This document shows positions 1 to 9,463 of a stretch of 64,000 nt of DNA, piece by piece. Positions within the stretch are counted from its first letter, which is position 1. Every line of letters begins with the position of its first letter. The position numbers and the translations under genes were made by a program. The DNA lies in contig CM037591.1 of assembly GCA_021018995.1 (NCBI GenBank), positions 69,033,901-69,097,900 on the forward strand, in the 5' to 3' direction. Source of the DNA: Chloranthus sessilifolius (taxonomy: Eukaryota > Streptophyta > Magnoliopsida > Chloranthales > Chloranthaceae). The notes beneath the pieces are model-generated. The model ran no database searches and had not been told where the DNA came from. It saw only the letters and a program-made list of their open reading frames with translations.

Positions 1-1411
1 AAAAAGGGAGTGCAGAATGTGGTGATCAATTGCCTAGAATTTTAATCACGAGATTGATAGGCTGCCTATCAATGAATCTTTCCCTGATGAGCAACTTTTT
101 GCTATTAGTGTACACACTCCTTGGTTTGCAAACATAGTCAACTTTTTGGCTACTGGAAGAATTCCTCAACATTGGAATAAAATGGATGAAGATCTTTTCT
201 TCTCAAAGGTTAAACATTTCATCTGGGAAGATCCTTATCTGTTTAAGAGTTGTGCAGACCAAATAATAAGAAGATGTGTCCCTGACCAAGAATTTCATAG
301 AATACTTTCTATGTGTCATGAACAGGCCTGTGGAGGTCATTTTAGTGGAAACAAAACTGCTGCAAAGGTTTTGCAGTGTGGATTTTATTGGCCTACACTT
401 TTCAAAGATGCTTTATAGCACTGTAAGTCTTGCCAGAACTGTCAGAAATTGGGCAGCATTTTCAAGAGAAACTCAATGCCTTTACAGCCTTTTTTGGTAG
501 TTGAGTTGTTCGATGTTTGGGGGATAGACTTCATGGGTCCCTTTCCTCCTTCCAATGGGTATAATTTCATTTTAGTAGCTGTGGATTATGTATCCAAATG
601 GATTGAAGCCACAACCACTAAAACCAATGACCACAAAGTGGTTCTTAAATTTCTAAAGGATCACATTTTTTCCAGGTTTGGTTTTCCCAGAGCTATTATC
701 AGTGATGGGGGAAGCCATTTTTGTAATAAACATTTTGAAACTTTATTGAAAAAATACTCTGTGACTCATAGAGTAGCCACTCCATATCATCCACAAACCA
801 GTGGACAAGTGGAGATTTCCAATAGAGAAATCAAACGTATACTGGAAAAGATTGTGAAGAAGGACAGAAAGGATGGGTCCTTTAAGCTGAATGATGCATT
901 GTGGGCATATAGGACAGCCTATAAAACCCCAATTGGCATGTCCCCATTTAGGTTGGTCTATGGCAAAGCATGCCATTTATCAGTGGAGTTAGAATATAAA
1001 GCCTTTTGGGCCATTAAAACATTGAACATGGATCTAACTACTACTGGTAATTATAGGAAATTGCAACTTGCTGAGTTGGAGGAGCTGAGAATGGATGCAT
1101 ACACAAATTCAAGAGTTTACAAAGAGAAAGTCAAAGCTTTCCATGATAAAAATTTGTTCAGAAAAGAGTTCACAGCTGGCTCTAAGGTATAGTTATTTAA
1201 CTCAAAACTTAAGTTTTTTCCTGGAAAGCTGAGATCCAGATGGGAAGGGCCATATACTGTCATTCAGACAGCTCCTTCTGGAGCTTTTGACATCTTAGAT
1301 CCAAGTAATGGAAGAATCGTGAAAGTAAATAATCAGAAGCTCAAACCATGCATTGAAAAGACCCAGGAGCCTGTGCTGCCCATCTACCATCAAGAGCCTC
1401 CCCAAATCTGA
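1..1411 (+). pseudogene. Integrase region of element A
   Basis: Pol 3' end of an Athila-type element. The HHCC zinc-binding part is visible around 300-440 (CHEQACGGHFSG followed by CKSCQNCQ), then the DDE catalytic core with [11 protein letters not shown] near 525-560, [10 protein letters not shown] near 695-730 and HPQTSGQVE near 790-815. Behind the core are the Athila-typical [19 protein letters not shown] and a C-terminal DNA-binding part ([17 protein letters not shown]). Integrase inserts the element cDNA into chromosomes. The first ~140 bases are the tail of the RNase H/connection region. The region is a broken fossil with a few interruptions. Confidence 0.88.
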
Positions 1412-2124
1412 TGGTATACAACTGTACAATAAGCTTTTATTTCATAGTTTTTGCTTAGTTTCTTTTTCTCTGTTTTTGTTCATGTTTTGTCTCTTTTTGC
1501 ATGGTTTAAATATGTGAAAAGTTAAGTCGCAAAGTACAAATTGTCTTTTTGCAAAGTTCAATTTACTTTTCGAAAAGAATCTGGATTGGTAATGAACTGC
1601 TTGAAAGCAAGGATTTTCTTTTCGAAAAGATGTTTCTAAAGCCTTTTTCTTTTCGAAAAGATGTTTCTGAAGCCATTTTCTTTTCGAAAAGATGTTTCTG
1701 AAGCTATTAGCTTTTCGAATGGTACTGATGCCATTCTCAGTTGTAAAAAGGCCTATTTTGGAACTTTTTGAAAACTTAAAAAGGACTTTGCGAAATTAAC
1801 TATGAGCATATTTAAACCCTTTCGAAGTAAGGGTTTCCTATTCGAAAGCTTTCTGAGAACGACCTGTTCCACAGAAACCCTATTTCTTTCTTTGCTTACG
1901 TGATTTGAGAATCTAGCCACACTTTTCTTCACCTTGGTTCGATCATTTGAGGTTTCAGAGAAGGATTTTAGCTTCTAGTCTAGGGGATTTCAACAAGCAA
2001 GCAACACGTTCAATAAAAAAACCCTAGATCTCGGTATTTCTCTATGCATTCTCTCTATTTATCATTTGAAAATTTTGATTGTGTGTCAGCATCTGTTGTG
2101 GGCATTTTCATACATAAATTTAGA
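1412..2124 (+). other. Post-integrase spacer of element A
   Basis: No coding sequence seen. The spacer holds the TTCGAA palindrome array (1560-1730), then a TATA-like stretch (catatttaaacc, around 1807) and a leader-like stretch ending at the ATG of the post-pol ORF at 2125. This layout resembles a promoter plus leader; that reading is inference. The same spacer recurs at 8785-9463. Confidence 0.6.
1560..1730 (+). repeat. 31-bp tandem repeat carrying CTTTTCGAAAAG palindromes
   Basis: Perfect 12-bp palindromes CTTTTCGAAAAG lie at 1566-1577, 1618-1629, 1649-1660 and 1680-1691. The last three are exactly 31 bp apart within a repeated unit built on gatgtttctgaagcc, and a decayed fourth unit (cttttcgaatgg) follows near 1709. 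The same palindrome occurs in the LTR at 6822-6833. Confidence 0.9.
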
Positions 2125-4623
2125 ATGGGAAAAGCGGAGAAATCATTGGTTGCCATGTTCCCAAAATCCTCTGCTAAGAAAGTTAGCAAACCTACCCCAA
2201 AAGGAAAAACTAAAACTTCAGCCAAAAGAACACTATCAATGGATAAAGCGGATAGGGTGGAGAAAGGGAAGAAAGTGAGACATGAGGAACCCATCCTTGC
2301 AGCTGCTAGTCCTGAGCCTGAACTTCCTCCTCTGCCTATACATTTGGTACTGCCAAATCCATTTATTGAAGCTCAGAAGCTAATTCTTGAACTGAATGTG
2401 GACGAAACTTTTTTTATCAACAAACCTGATTGTCTGCTATCTCTAAGATACAAGAGAGATGCCTCACTAAGCAATATCCTTACCCCTCTGCTAGAAAAAA
2501 TTTACCCGCGAATGGTGAAGTTATGGTACCAAAACTTGGTAAAAGTAACTGAAAGAGATGCTGATGTCCCTACCCTGGTTATCTTTATTGATGATTGCGA
2601 TCTAACTGTCACATCTGAAGACATAGGGAATGCTTTGGGGATACCCTTCCAATTTGATCCTTCTGGTCCATTGGTTGCACCAGAAGTAGCCTCCTTTAGA
2701 GAAATGGCTGCACATTTAACCCAAGAAATTGTTGGCACTGGACAGTCCATAATGAGGAGAGACCTAGCCCCCCAATTTTTATTGATGGATTCCATTTTGA
2801 GGGGAAGTTTTTATGTCACTGGGCACAGCCAAGAGAGGAGAACACCAATTCTAGAGGCTCTCTTTCATTTCTCTAAGGGGCTGTTTTTTAATGCCCCTAT
2901 GTTAATTTTTGAAGCCATGGCTGATATTAGTGCCAAGTTGAAAAAGGAGCAGAAACTAGCTGAACTCCCATTTGGTAGATTGATCACAGCCCTCCTCAGA
3001 GCTAAATTTGATATTGATGACCAGGAACCATTTGAAGTCATAGCCCCTCACAATTTTGGGAAAAAGGCTTGGACTACAAGCCAAGCCATGCTGAAAAGAC
3101 TGAGAGAGGAAGGTGAACCTGCACTTGCACTGCAATTTGTTAATGAACTGCCCTGGCTCCCTTAGAACCGGTTTTGCAGCCACGAGGTGACCAGCTCTTA
3201 GCACCAATTCTTAAAGCACCGCGGACCACTGGTGACCAGCTCTTTAGCTGCACCCATTCTTGAAGAAACTATCCTTCCCATGGTGACCAGCTCTTCAGCT
3301 GCACCAATTCTTCAGGAATTTGGCCTTTTACCCTCCTCACCTAGTCCAGCCCCTGCTACTTCACCTATCCCAGTTGTCCCGTCTCCCATACCCACCATTA
3401 TCCCAATTGCCGATTCCCCCTCTACACCAACCACTCCAACCATACTCACACCACCAATTTCTCCCACCAATGCCCAAGTTTTGGCTGCAGACTTTATTGC
3501 CCAATCTCCCTGCACTCCTCTGCTCCAAAGCCCCTCAAATTCACCTGCTCATTCAGCCCACACACCTGAAGTATCCCATACACCTGAACCTGAGCCATTC
3601 ACTACATAGGCTTATTCCTCATTAATGGGATCTATTTTTGAAACCGTGGGGCTTGAACCTGTCCCTATACCTGACCCTCATCACTTCACTCACTTACCTA
3701 CTTCTCCCTTCACAGCCATTTCACCCATTGCACCTCCACCATCCACTTCAGCTGTACCAGTCCCTGCTATGCACACCTCCCCCACACTTGAATCAATTAC
3801 CCAAATACTTGCCTACCTCCAATCCATCCAAGCCCAACTACAAATCAACACAGAAAACTAGTCTGTGACCAATGACCTTCTCCAAACCTTAGCCTCCACA
3901 TCCCTCACAACTACCATTACCCCTGTACCTACTGTTGATGCCCATGCTACCCAAACTGAACCAGAGGTAGTATTGGTTGATCTGCCCACCCCCACCACTA
4001 CTGCCCATGCTACCCAAACTGAACCTGAAGTACCTCTGGTTGAGTCCCCTTCACCACTCCTCACTTTCTCTGAGCAAGCCACTCAGACCGACCCTGAAGT
4101 CCTCCTTCTGGACACTTCTTCTCCCACTCCCACAGCTGGGATACCTTTGGTCCCCTACCATTCCATTCCCCTTCCCAGATTTGCCACCCTCAGAAGAGCC
4201 ATGGAAGAAAATCCATATATCTGTAGAGATGTTCTAAAGGGGTTAGCTGATTTACAAGCCTACATTAGAACCCCTTATGAAAACCATATTCGAAAATTGG
4301 AGTTATTTATGAAATTTGAGAGAGAGAAAATGAAGGACATGCTGGGTCAAACCTAACAGATGGTTCGGAGTGAGCAGCACAAGGTGACCATGTTGCAAGC
4401 ACAGCTTGACCAGGAAAAACTGAAGACCACTAAACTTGGCAAGTACATTGGCCTCACCAAAAAGATCAAATCAGAGGAATACACTGAACTGCAAAACACA
4501 ATCCAGGAGAAAGCTAAATCAAGTTCAGACTCCAATACTGATTCTAGTTCTGACTCTGACAGTGACTCCAGTTCTGAGCCCATTGAACCAACTTATGATA
4601 AAGATATTGACCCCAGTTATTAA
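2125..4623 (+). pseudogene. Post-pol (env-like) ORF region of element A
   Basis: Large ORF region downstream of pol, in the position of the Athila env-like gene. It starts with a lysine-rich N-terminus (MGKAEKSLVAMFPKSSAKK), then a folded domain around 2500-3110 (PRMVKLWYQN, ALGIPFQFDP) resembling the 'putative plant transposon protein' domain, then a long Pro/Ser/Thr-rich part, three repeats containing ATQT[E/D]PEV (3946-4101), a helical stretch likely to be coiled coil (about 4190-4500) and an acidic SDSDSD tail. No signal peptide or membrane segment is evident, so an envelope role is not supported. The function is unknown. It is a fossil with a few breaks. Confidence 0.72.
3946..4101 (+). 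other. Triple TQT linear-motif repeat in the post-pol ORF
   Basis: Three copies of A-T-Q-T-[E/D]-P-E-V are encoded, with TQT codons at 3949-3957, 4012-4020 and 4081-4089, spaced 21 and 23 residues apart in a disordered Pro/Ser-rich context ahead of a predicted helical region. TQT with spacing of this order is the known anchor of LC8-type (dynein light chain family) ligands. The motif is seen directly; the LC8 link is inference. Confidence 0.5.
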
Positions 4624-4783
4624 AGCACTTTGTACTTATCTGTGTTATGAGTTTGTAATATAAATTCTGGTTTTTCTTGTGAAATTACTGTGCATTTCTG
4701 TCTGTCCTCTTGTCATCATGATTTTTTTTTTCATACTTGTTTCTCATCTTTGCTTTGGAACAGTGTGGACCCTGCTACCCTTT

Positions 4784-4797
4784 GGTTTGGGGGTGTG
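4784..4797 (+). other. Internal polypurine-like motif of element A
   Basis: GGTTTGGGGGTGTG, essentially the same string that precedes the LTR in this element group, but 1.6 kb upstream of it. Equivalents are at 12104-12119, 24601-24614, 34669-34682 (-) and 46016-46029 (-). Confidence 0.7.
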
Positions 4798-6236
4798 ACA
4801 GAAATGTCAATAATCAATAATTGAGTTAACATCAGTACAGCTTATGATCAGTGGAATTTTTGAAAATGAAGTAATTTTACACCTGCTGTTTTGAAAAAAA
4901 AAAAATGAAGAAGGTAAAAGCTTTTTGAAATTAATTTCTTGTGTAATTCTAATACTTTCATGAAGTGAATGTCAGGAAATTTCCAAAAGAAAATTGATGT
5001 TTTAGTAAACCTAAAAAGAGGGAAAACAGTGATGATACACCTCAAGAATTTGATAAAAAACCACACCCAGTGAGGTTTGGGCCTGAAATGTATTCTTTGG
5101 AGATATGAATTGGCAATTTTTTTTGCTTTTGGGACTGATTTGAACTTGCTTACTTGCACTAGAAGTTACACATATCAAAATTGAAATAATTTGACAGCAC
5201 TCGTGATATTAAAGACATGATGTAAGGCCTCCTTTTGGACAGTTTGAACCTTACAAAGCCCCACCTTTTGAAACTGCCCTTGATACACACCGTTTGAGCT
5301 TTACAAATCTAAGATTTCTTTGAAACCTCATCTAATAACATCATCAACTTCATTTAGCCTAACCCTCACTCTGAGAAGTCAGAAGATAAAGGGAAGGAAG
5401 CTGAAGAAAGGAGAATTGAGTAACAGTTTGACAACAAGAGAAGAATAAAAATTGAAGATAATGATGTATCAGCAGAAGAAATGTGGCATTCCAGTCAATG
5501 CTAATTTGAAAAATAAAAAATAAAAAAAAATAAAAAAAAAGAGAAAAACAAAAAGAGAGAAGGCATTTCATTGGAAGCTTGAAAAAGAAAGAGAAAAAGA
5601 TGGCCACTTTGGCTCTGGAAATTCAAAGAAGAAGATGAAAATATGTTGAATTAAAGAAGGTTTGTGTATCACCTCCTGACCTTGACTGACTTCTCAATTT
5701 TGAACACCATTCCACCCCTTTATTCTTGAGAAATTTCTCCCATAAGCCACATTACAACCCCAGTAAAGTCCTTACTGATCAATGATGCAGTGAGCTGTCA
5801 CATGGAGATAAGAATTTGTGTAATCTATGGTGAAAAGAGTAGTGAATTATGAACTAAAAGCAATGCCTATGCTCATGCTTACAGCCCTATTTGAGGGCTG
5901 TAACCGCTCTTGAGTCGTGTGAAATAGTACAACCCTCTTACTTGCATGTTGAGTGAAAATCCTGGTGAAAGTTGGGTTTGAAATCAACTCATTGGGGTAA
6001 CATCAAAGCTGGATTCCTAAATAGCAGGCAAGCTGCTCATTAATTTTTCTTGTAAATAACCTTTGAAATAAATTGACTGAGTGGTAACAAGAATTACAGC
6101 AGAATTTTAGTTTTGAATTGATATTTTTCTTGAAAATCTTCTTACAACATGACTGATGCAGGTGTGAATAAACAGATTGGATGAAAGTTCGCTGTAACAG
6201 AACTGCAGTGATCTTAACTGATTCATTTAAGAAGTT

Positions 6237-6352
6237 TGTGGGTACCTTCACTGAAAACCCTCAGGAGACTTCACTCCTCCACTAGGGATCACCTAGGGGT
6301 ATAAAAGGCTTGTTGCATATGCTAAATGCAACTGTGCTCCCTACAAAAGTGG
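6237..6352 (+). other. Conserved block with covarying hairpin upstream of the polypurine tract
   Basis: This ~115-bp block is nearly unchanged in all five modules of the window. It contains a short inverted repeat (CTAGG-GATCA-CCTAG, around 6281-6295) and a 7-bp hairpin with arms GTTGCAT (6312-6318) and ATGCAAC (6326-6332) around the loop ATGCTAA. The loop is kept in other elements while both arms change together, which points to a structure acting as RNA. Confidence 0.75.
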
Positions 6353-6401
6353 CTGTTTACTTTGTTTTTATTTTGTCTTTGCTCAGGGACTACCAAAGCT
6401 T

Positions 6402-6414
6402 AGGTTTGGGCATG
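6402..6414 (+). other. Polypurine tract of element A
   Basis: AGGTTTGGGCATG directly abuts the LTR start TGTTGACAAC. In the second unit, C, D and E the string is AGGTTTGGGGGTG. Position and purine content fit the plus-strand primer of reverse transcription. Confidence 0.8.
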
Positions 6415-6699
6415 TGTTGACAACTGGAAAATACCATTTTTCACCCCTTAACCTGAGTCTTGATAGACCTTTGAGAGAACTAAATAAGTGTTCTAAGTGC
6501 TTGTGTTTCAGCTAACAATAAAGACATGCTTAACCATAAAAGCAGCTTAAAAGTGCCAAAAAGATGATAATCCATGTCGATCCAAAGGAAGAAAGAGAAG
6601 GGACAACCTCATTAGCTGTTAAAAGGTCTGAACTGAAGAGGCAAAGACTGGTCTCAACCCAGAAAAGAAGTATGGAGCAATTCGAATAGAAAAATGTAC

Positions 6700-6940
6700 T
6701 ACAGAGTACTTTTTGCAAAGAACCTGAACTGTTCGCAAAGAACCTGAACTCTGCGAAAAGAACTAAAAACTCCAGGCTTAGCTTTCGAAGAGCACTTGAA
6801 CTCTTCGAAGAGATGATTGACCTTTTCGAAAAGAAGAAAACTCCATTCGAACAGAACCAGAACATTGCGAAAAGAGCTTCAGGAGTTACAACACCTTGCG
6901 AAAAGTCTCCTAAACTATGCGAAAAGGTATTCAGGAGATT
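6700..6940 (+). repeat. TTCGAA / GCGAAAAG motif array in the U3 part of LTR A
   Basis: About ten copies of TTCGAA or GCGAAAAG lie in 240 bp, including the perfect palindromes CTCTTCGAAGAG (6801-6812) and CTTTTCGAAAAG (6822-6833). The motif matches the array in the post-integrase spacer of the same element. Confidence 0.85.
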
Positions 6941-7145
6941 CCTAGCTTTTGCAAGGGCAATTCAGTAATCTTTTTCACGTGTCCCAATGCATTTAAAAAC
7001 CTAGGGACATTCCAGAGGATTCCAAGCATGAAACGAAGGCATATTCCACCCCATGTGAGCACCCAGAGATGAAATAACTTGGCAGGAACTTCTAGAAACT
7101 CTAACAAACTTTAAAAATGCATAATAGAATTGATGCTTTTATCAC

Positions 7146-7292
7146 CTGATTGGCTGAACCAGATCGAACAATTCTGATTGGCCAGAACAGATCTGGATCC
7201 TTATGCTCGACTACCATTGGTCGACACAGATCTGAGCACTTCTGATTGGTTGATACACATCTGAGCTGGACTTAGGGAAAACTATAAATAGA
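7146..7292 (+). promoter_or_regulatory. LTR A core promoter: four CCAAT boxes and TATA box
   Basis: ATTGG (CCAAT on the other strand) occurs at 7149-7153, 7177-7181, 7216-7220 and 7245-7249, about 30-40 bp apart, followed by TATAAATA at 7283-7290. Transcription would start near 7315-7325. In the second LTR the TATA box is at 14588-14595. Confidence 0.7.
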
Positions 7293-7725
7293 TGAACCAT
7301 TTGCCCAATTTGGGCATCCAGATTTTGAGTTTCATTCCTATTCCCCCATTTCCAAACCAGATAGTTTGTCTGAAATCCCTGTAATAGCCTCACTTTTACT
7401 TGCAATTGAGAGTTGTGAGATACTTCTGTAATTCAAAAGAGAGTTGTATTCAAGACTACAAATCTGAGATCTGTTTAAGCTGTGCTCTGTAATTGTAATG
7501 GTGAATTTGAAAAGGTTGCTGTAAACCGTACATTCTCAATTGGACTCATGTTAAGGGTTCCCTCTGATCTCCTTATTGCATTAGACTCCTTTAGATTTTC
7601 TGTTTTTATGCAATTTCCCATGATTCATTAATCCTGTGAGAATTAGTGTTTGTAACCTAATCTCTCACGGCATTTATAGTGATGCTTCCTGTTCTAAATT
7701 AAGGCTTTGGATTTAAGACTATTGG

Positions 7726-7757
7726 ATGGTCTGTGGCCATTGAAGTGGACAGACCAT
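7726..7757 (+). other. LTR leader hairpin (element A)
   Basis: Arms ATGGTCTGT and ACAGACCAT pair over 9 bp, and an inner CCA/TGG pair closes a 6-base loop. It lies downstream of the TATA box and so is within the likely transcript. Related hairpins with compensating arm changes are in LTRs C, D, E and I. Confidence 0.78.
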
Positions 7758-8282
7758 AGCCATAAGCCTAAACCTAATCCTTGAGTTAGATTTATTTCTC
7801 TTACATCTGTGCTTGTAGCCAGATGAAGATTGAATCATCTCTCAGTTGATTTGCAGTCTTTCTCATTGTATTTCAAGGACCAAATCAAAGTTAGATATTA
7901 CTTCTCCATTTTTTATAAGTTTATCTCAAAATTCCCCCAACTCGGATCTGAATCATTTAGTTTAACTTTTACTTTTATCATTTAGTTAATGTGACAAATT
8001 CAACCCCCCATCTTATGTGCTTTCTAGATAGGATAAGAGGCCAAATCTGGTAGCTCAGATCTGAAGGTTTACCTTGCATTTTAGACAAATTCTCTGTGGA
8101 CGATCTTTTACTCACTTACATTTAAAACTTGCTACAATTGGCCTTCATCTTGCAGGATAATTCACTTCTCTCTGTGCTGATATTTCTTTACTCTTTTTAA
8201 TGTTTTAGATTCATTATAACTTAGCAATTGCAAACCTGTTTTCAAAATACAAATAAATCAAGCTCACTTAGAAAGACAACAA

Positions 8283-8784
8283 TAGGATAGCCTATAAGAC
8301 CCCAATTGGCATGTCCCCATTCAGGTTGGTCTATGGCAAAGCATGCCATTTACCAGTGGAGTTAGAATATAAAGCCCTTTGGGCCATTAAAATATTGAAC
8401 ATGGATCTAACTACTGCTGGTAATTACAGGAAACTCCAACTTGCTGAGTTGGAGGAGCTGAGAATGGATGCATACACAAATTCAAGAGTTTACAAAGAGA
8501 AAGTCAAAGCCTTCCATGATAAAAATCTGTTGAGAAAAGAGTTCACAGCTGGCTCTAAGGTATGGTTATTTAACTCAAAACTTAAGTTTTTTCTTGAAAA
8601 GCTGAGATCCAGATGGGAAGGGCCATATACTGTCATTCAGACAGCTCCTTCTAGAGCTGTTGACATCCTAGATCTAAGTAATGGAAGAATCTTGAAAGTA
8701 AATGGTCAGAGGCTCAAACCATGCATTGAAAATACCCCGGAGCCTGTGCTACCCATCTACCATCAAGAGCCTCCCCAAATATGA
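8283..8784 (+). pseudogene. Integrase C-terminal part, element A second unit
   Basis: Reads from [19 protein letters not shown] through the C-terminal DNA-binding part ([17 protein letters not shown]) to HQEPPQI. It corresponds to about 911-1411 of the first unit. The catalytic core is not part of this unit. Confidence 0.85.
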
Positions 8785-9463
8785 TGGTATACAACTGTAC
8801 AATATGCTTTTATTTCATAGTTTTTGCTTAGCTTCTTGTTCTCTGTTTTTGTTCATGATTTATCTCTTTTCGCATGGTTTAAATATGTGAAAAGTTAAGT
8901 CGCAAAGTAAAACTTGTCTTTTCGCAAAGTTCAATTTACTTTTTGAAAATCTGGATTGGTAACGAACTGCTCGAAAGCAAGGATTTTCTTTTCGAAAAGA
9001 TGTTTCTGAAGCCATTTTCTTTTCGAAAAGATGTTTCTGAAGCTATTAGCTTTTCGAATGGTACTGATGCCATTCTCAGTTATAAAATGGTCTATTTTGG
9101 AACTTTTCGAAAACTTAAAAAGGACTTTGCGAAATTAACTCTGAGCATATTTAAACCCTTTCAAAGTAAGGGTTCATATTCGAAAGCTTTCTGAGAACGA
9201 CCTGTTCCACAGAAACCCTATTTCTTTCTTTCCTTGCGTGATTTGAGAATCTAGCCACACTTTTCTTCACCTTGGTTCGATCATTTTAGGTTTCAGAGAA
9301 GGATTTTAGCTTCTAGTCTGGGGGATTTCAACAAGCAAGCAACAAGTTCAATCAAAAAAACCCTAGATCTCGGTATGTCTCTGCGCATTCTCCCTGTTTA
9401 TCATTTGAAAAATTTGATTGTGTGTCAGCATCTGTTGTGGGCATTTTCATACATTAATTTTGA
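8785..9463 (+). other. Post-integrase spacer, element A second unit
   Basis: Counterpart of 1412-2124. It holds cttttcgaaaag palindromes near 8988-9060 (one repeat unit fewer than the first copy), the TATA-like catatttaaacc near 9147, and a leader-like stretch to the ATG at 9464. No gene is seen. Confidence 0.6.

Larger units (their letters stand above)
4624..6414 (+). other. 3' noncoding module of element A
   Basis: No gene is seen in these ~1.8 kb. The stretch holds the internal polypurine-like motif (4784-4797), an A-rich tract (about 5505-5550), a strongly conserved block (about 6237-6352) with the 7-bp hairpin, and the main polypurine tract ending at 6414. The same module occurs in A unit 2 and in elements C, D and E, with the two polypurine motifs always about 1.6 kb apart, so its conservation is probably functional for the element. 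Confidence 0.75.
1..8281 (+). mobile_element. Element A, first unit: Athila-type Ty3/gypsy element, 3' part
   Basis: This is the 3' part of an LTR retrotransposon; the 5' part lies left of the window. Parts in order are the end of pol (integrase), a spacer with a palindrome array, a post-pol ORF, a ~1.8 kb noncoding module, a polypurine tract and an LTR. The integrase sequence ([24 protein letters not shown]) and the large proline-rich post-pol ORF place it with the Athila group of plant Ty3/gypsy elements. The coding parts carry a handful of breaks, so the copy is a fossil. Everything from mid-integrase to the LTR end recurs in the next 7.3 kb. Confidence 0.88.
6415..8281 (+). repeat. LTR of element A, first unit
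   Basis: The repeat begins TGTTG and ends CAACA; its partner is 13739-15588, about 95% or more identical by eye. It carries a TTCGAA/GCGAAAAG array (6700-6940), four ATTGG (inverted CCAAT) boxes, a TATA box at 7283-7290 and the covarying hairpin at 7726-7757 in the likely transcribed part. Confidence 0.87.

Noticed and set aside
2125-4623. True retroviral-type envelope gene
   Set aside because: The position fits the env-like ORF of Athila elements, but no signal peptide, transmembrane segment or surface-protein features are visible; basic start, plant transposon protein-like domain, TQT repeats and coiled coil point elsewhere.
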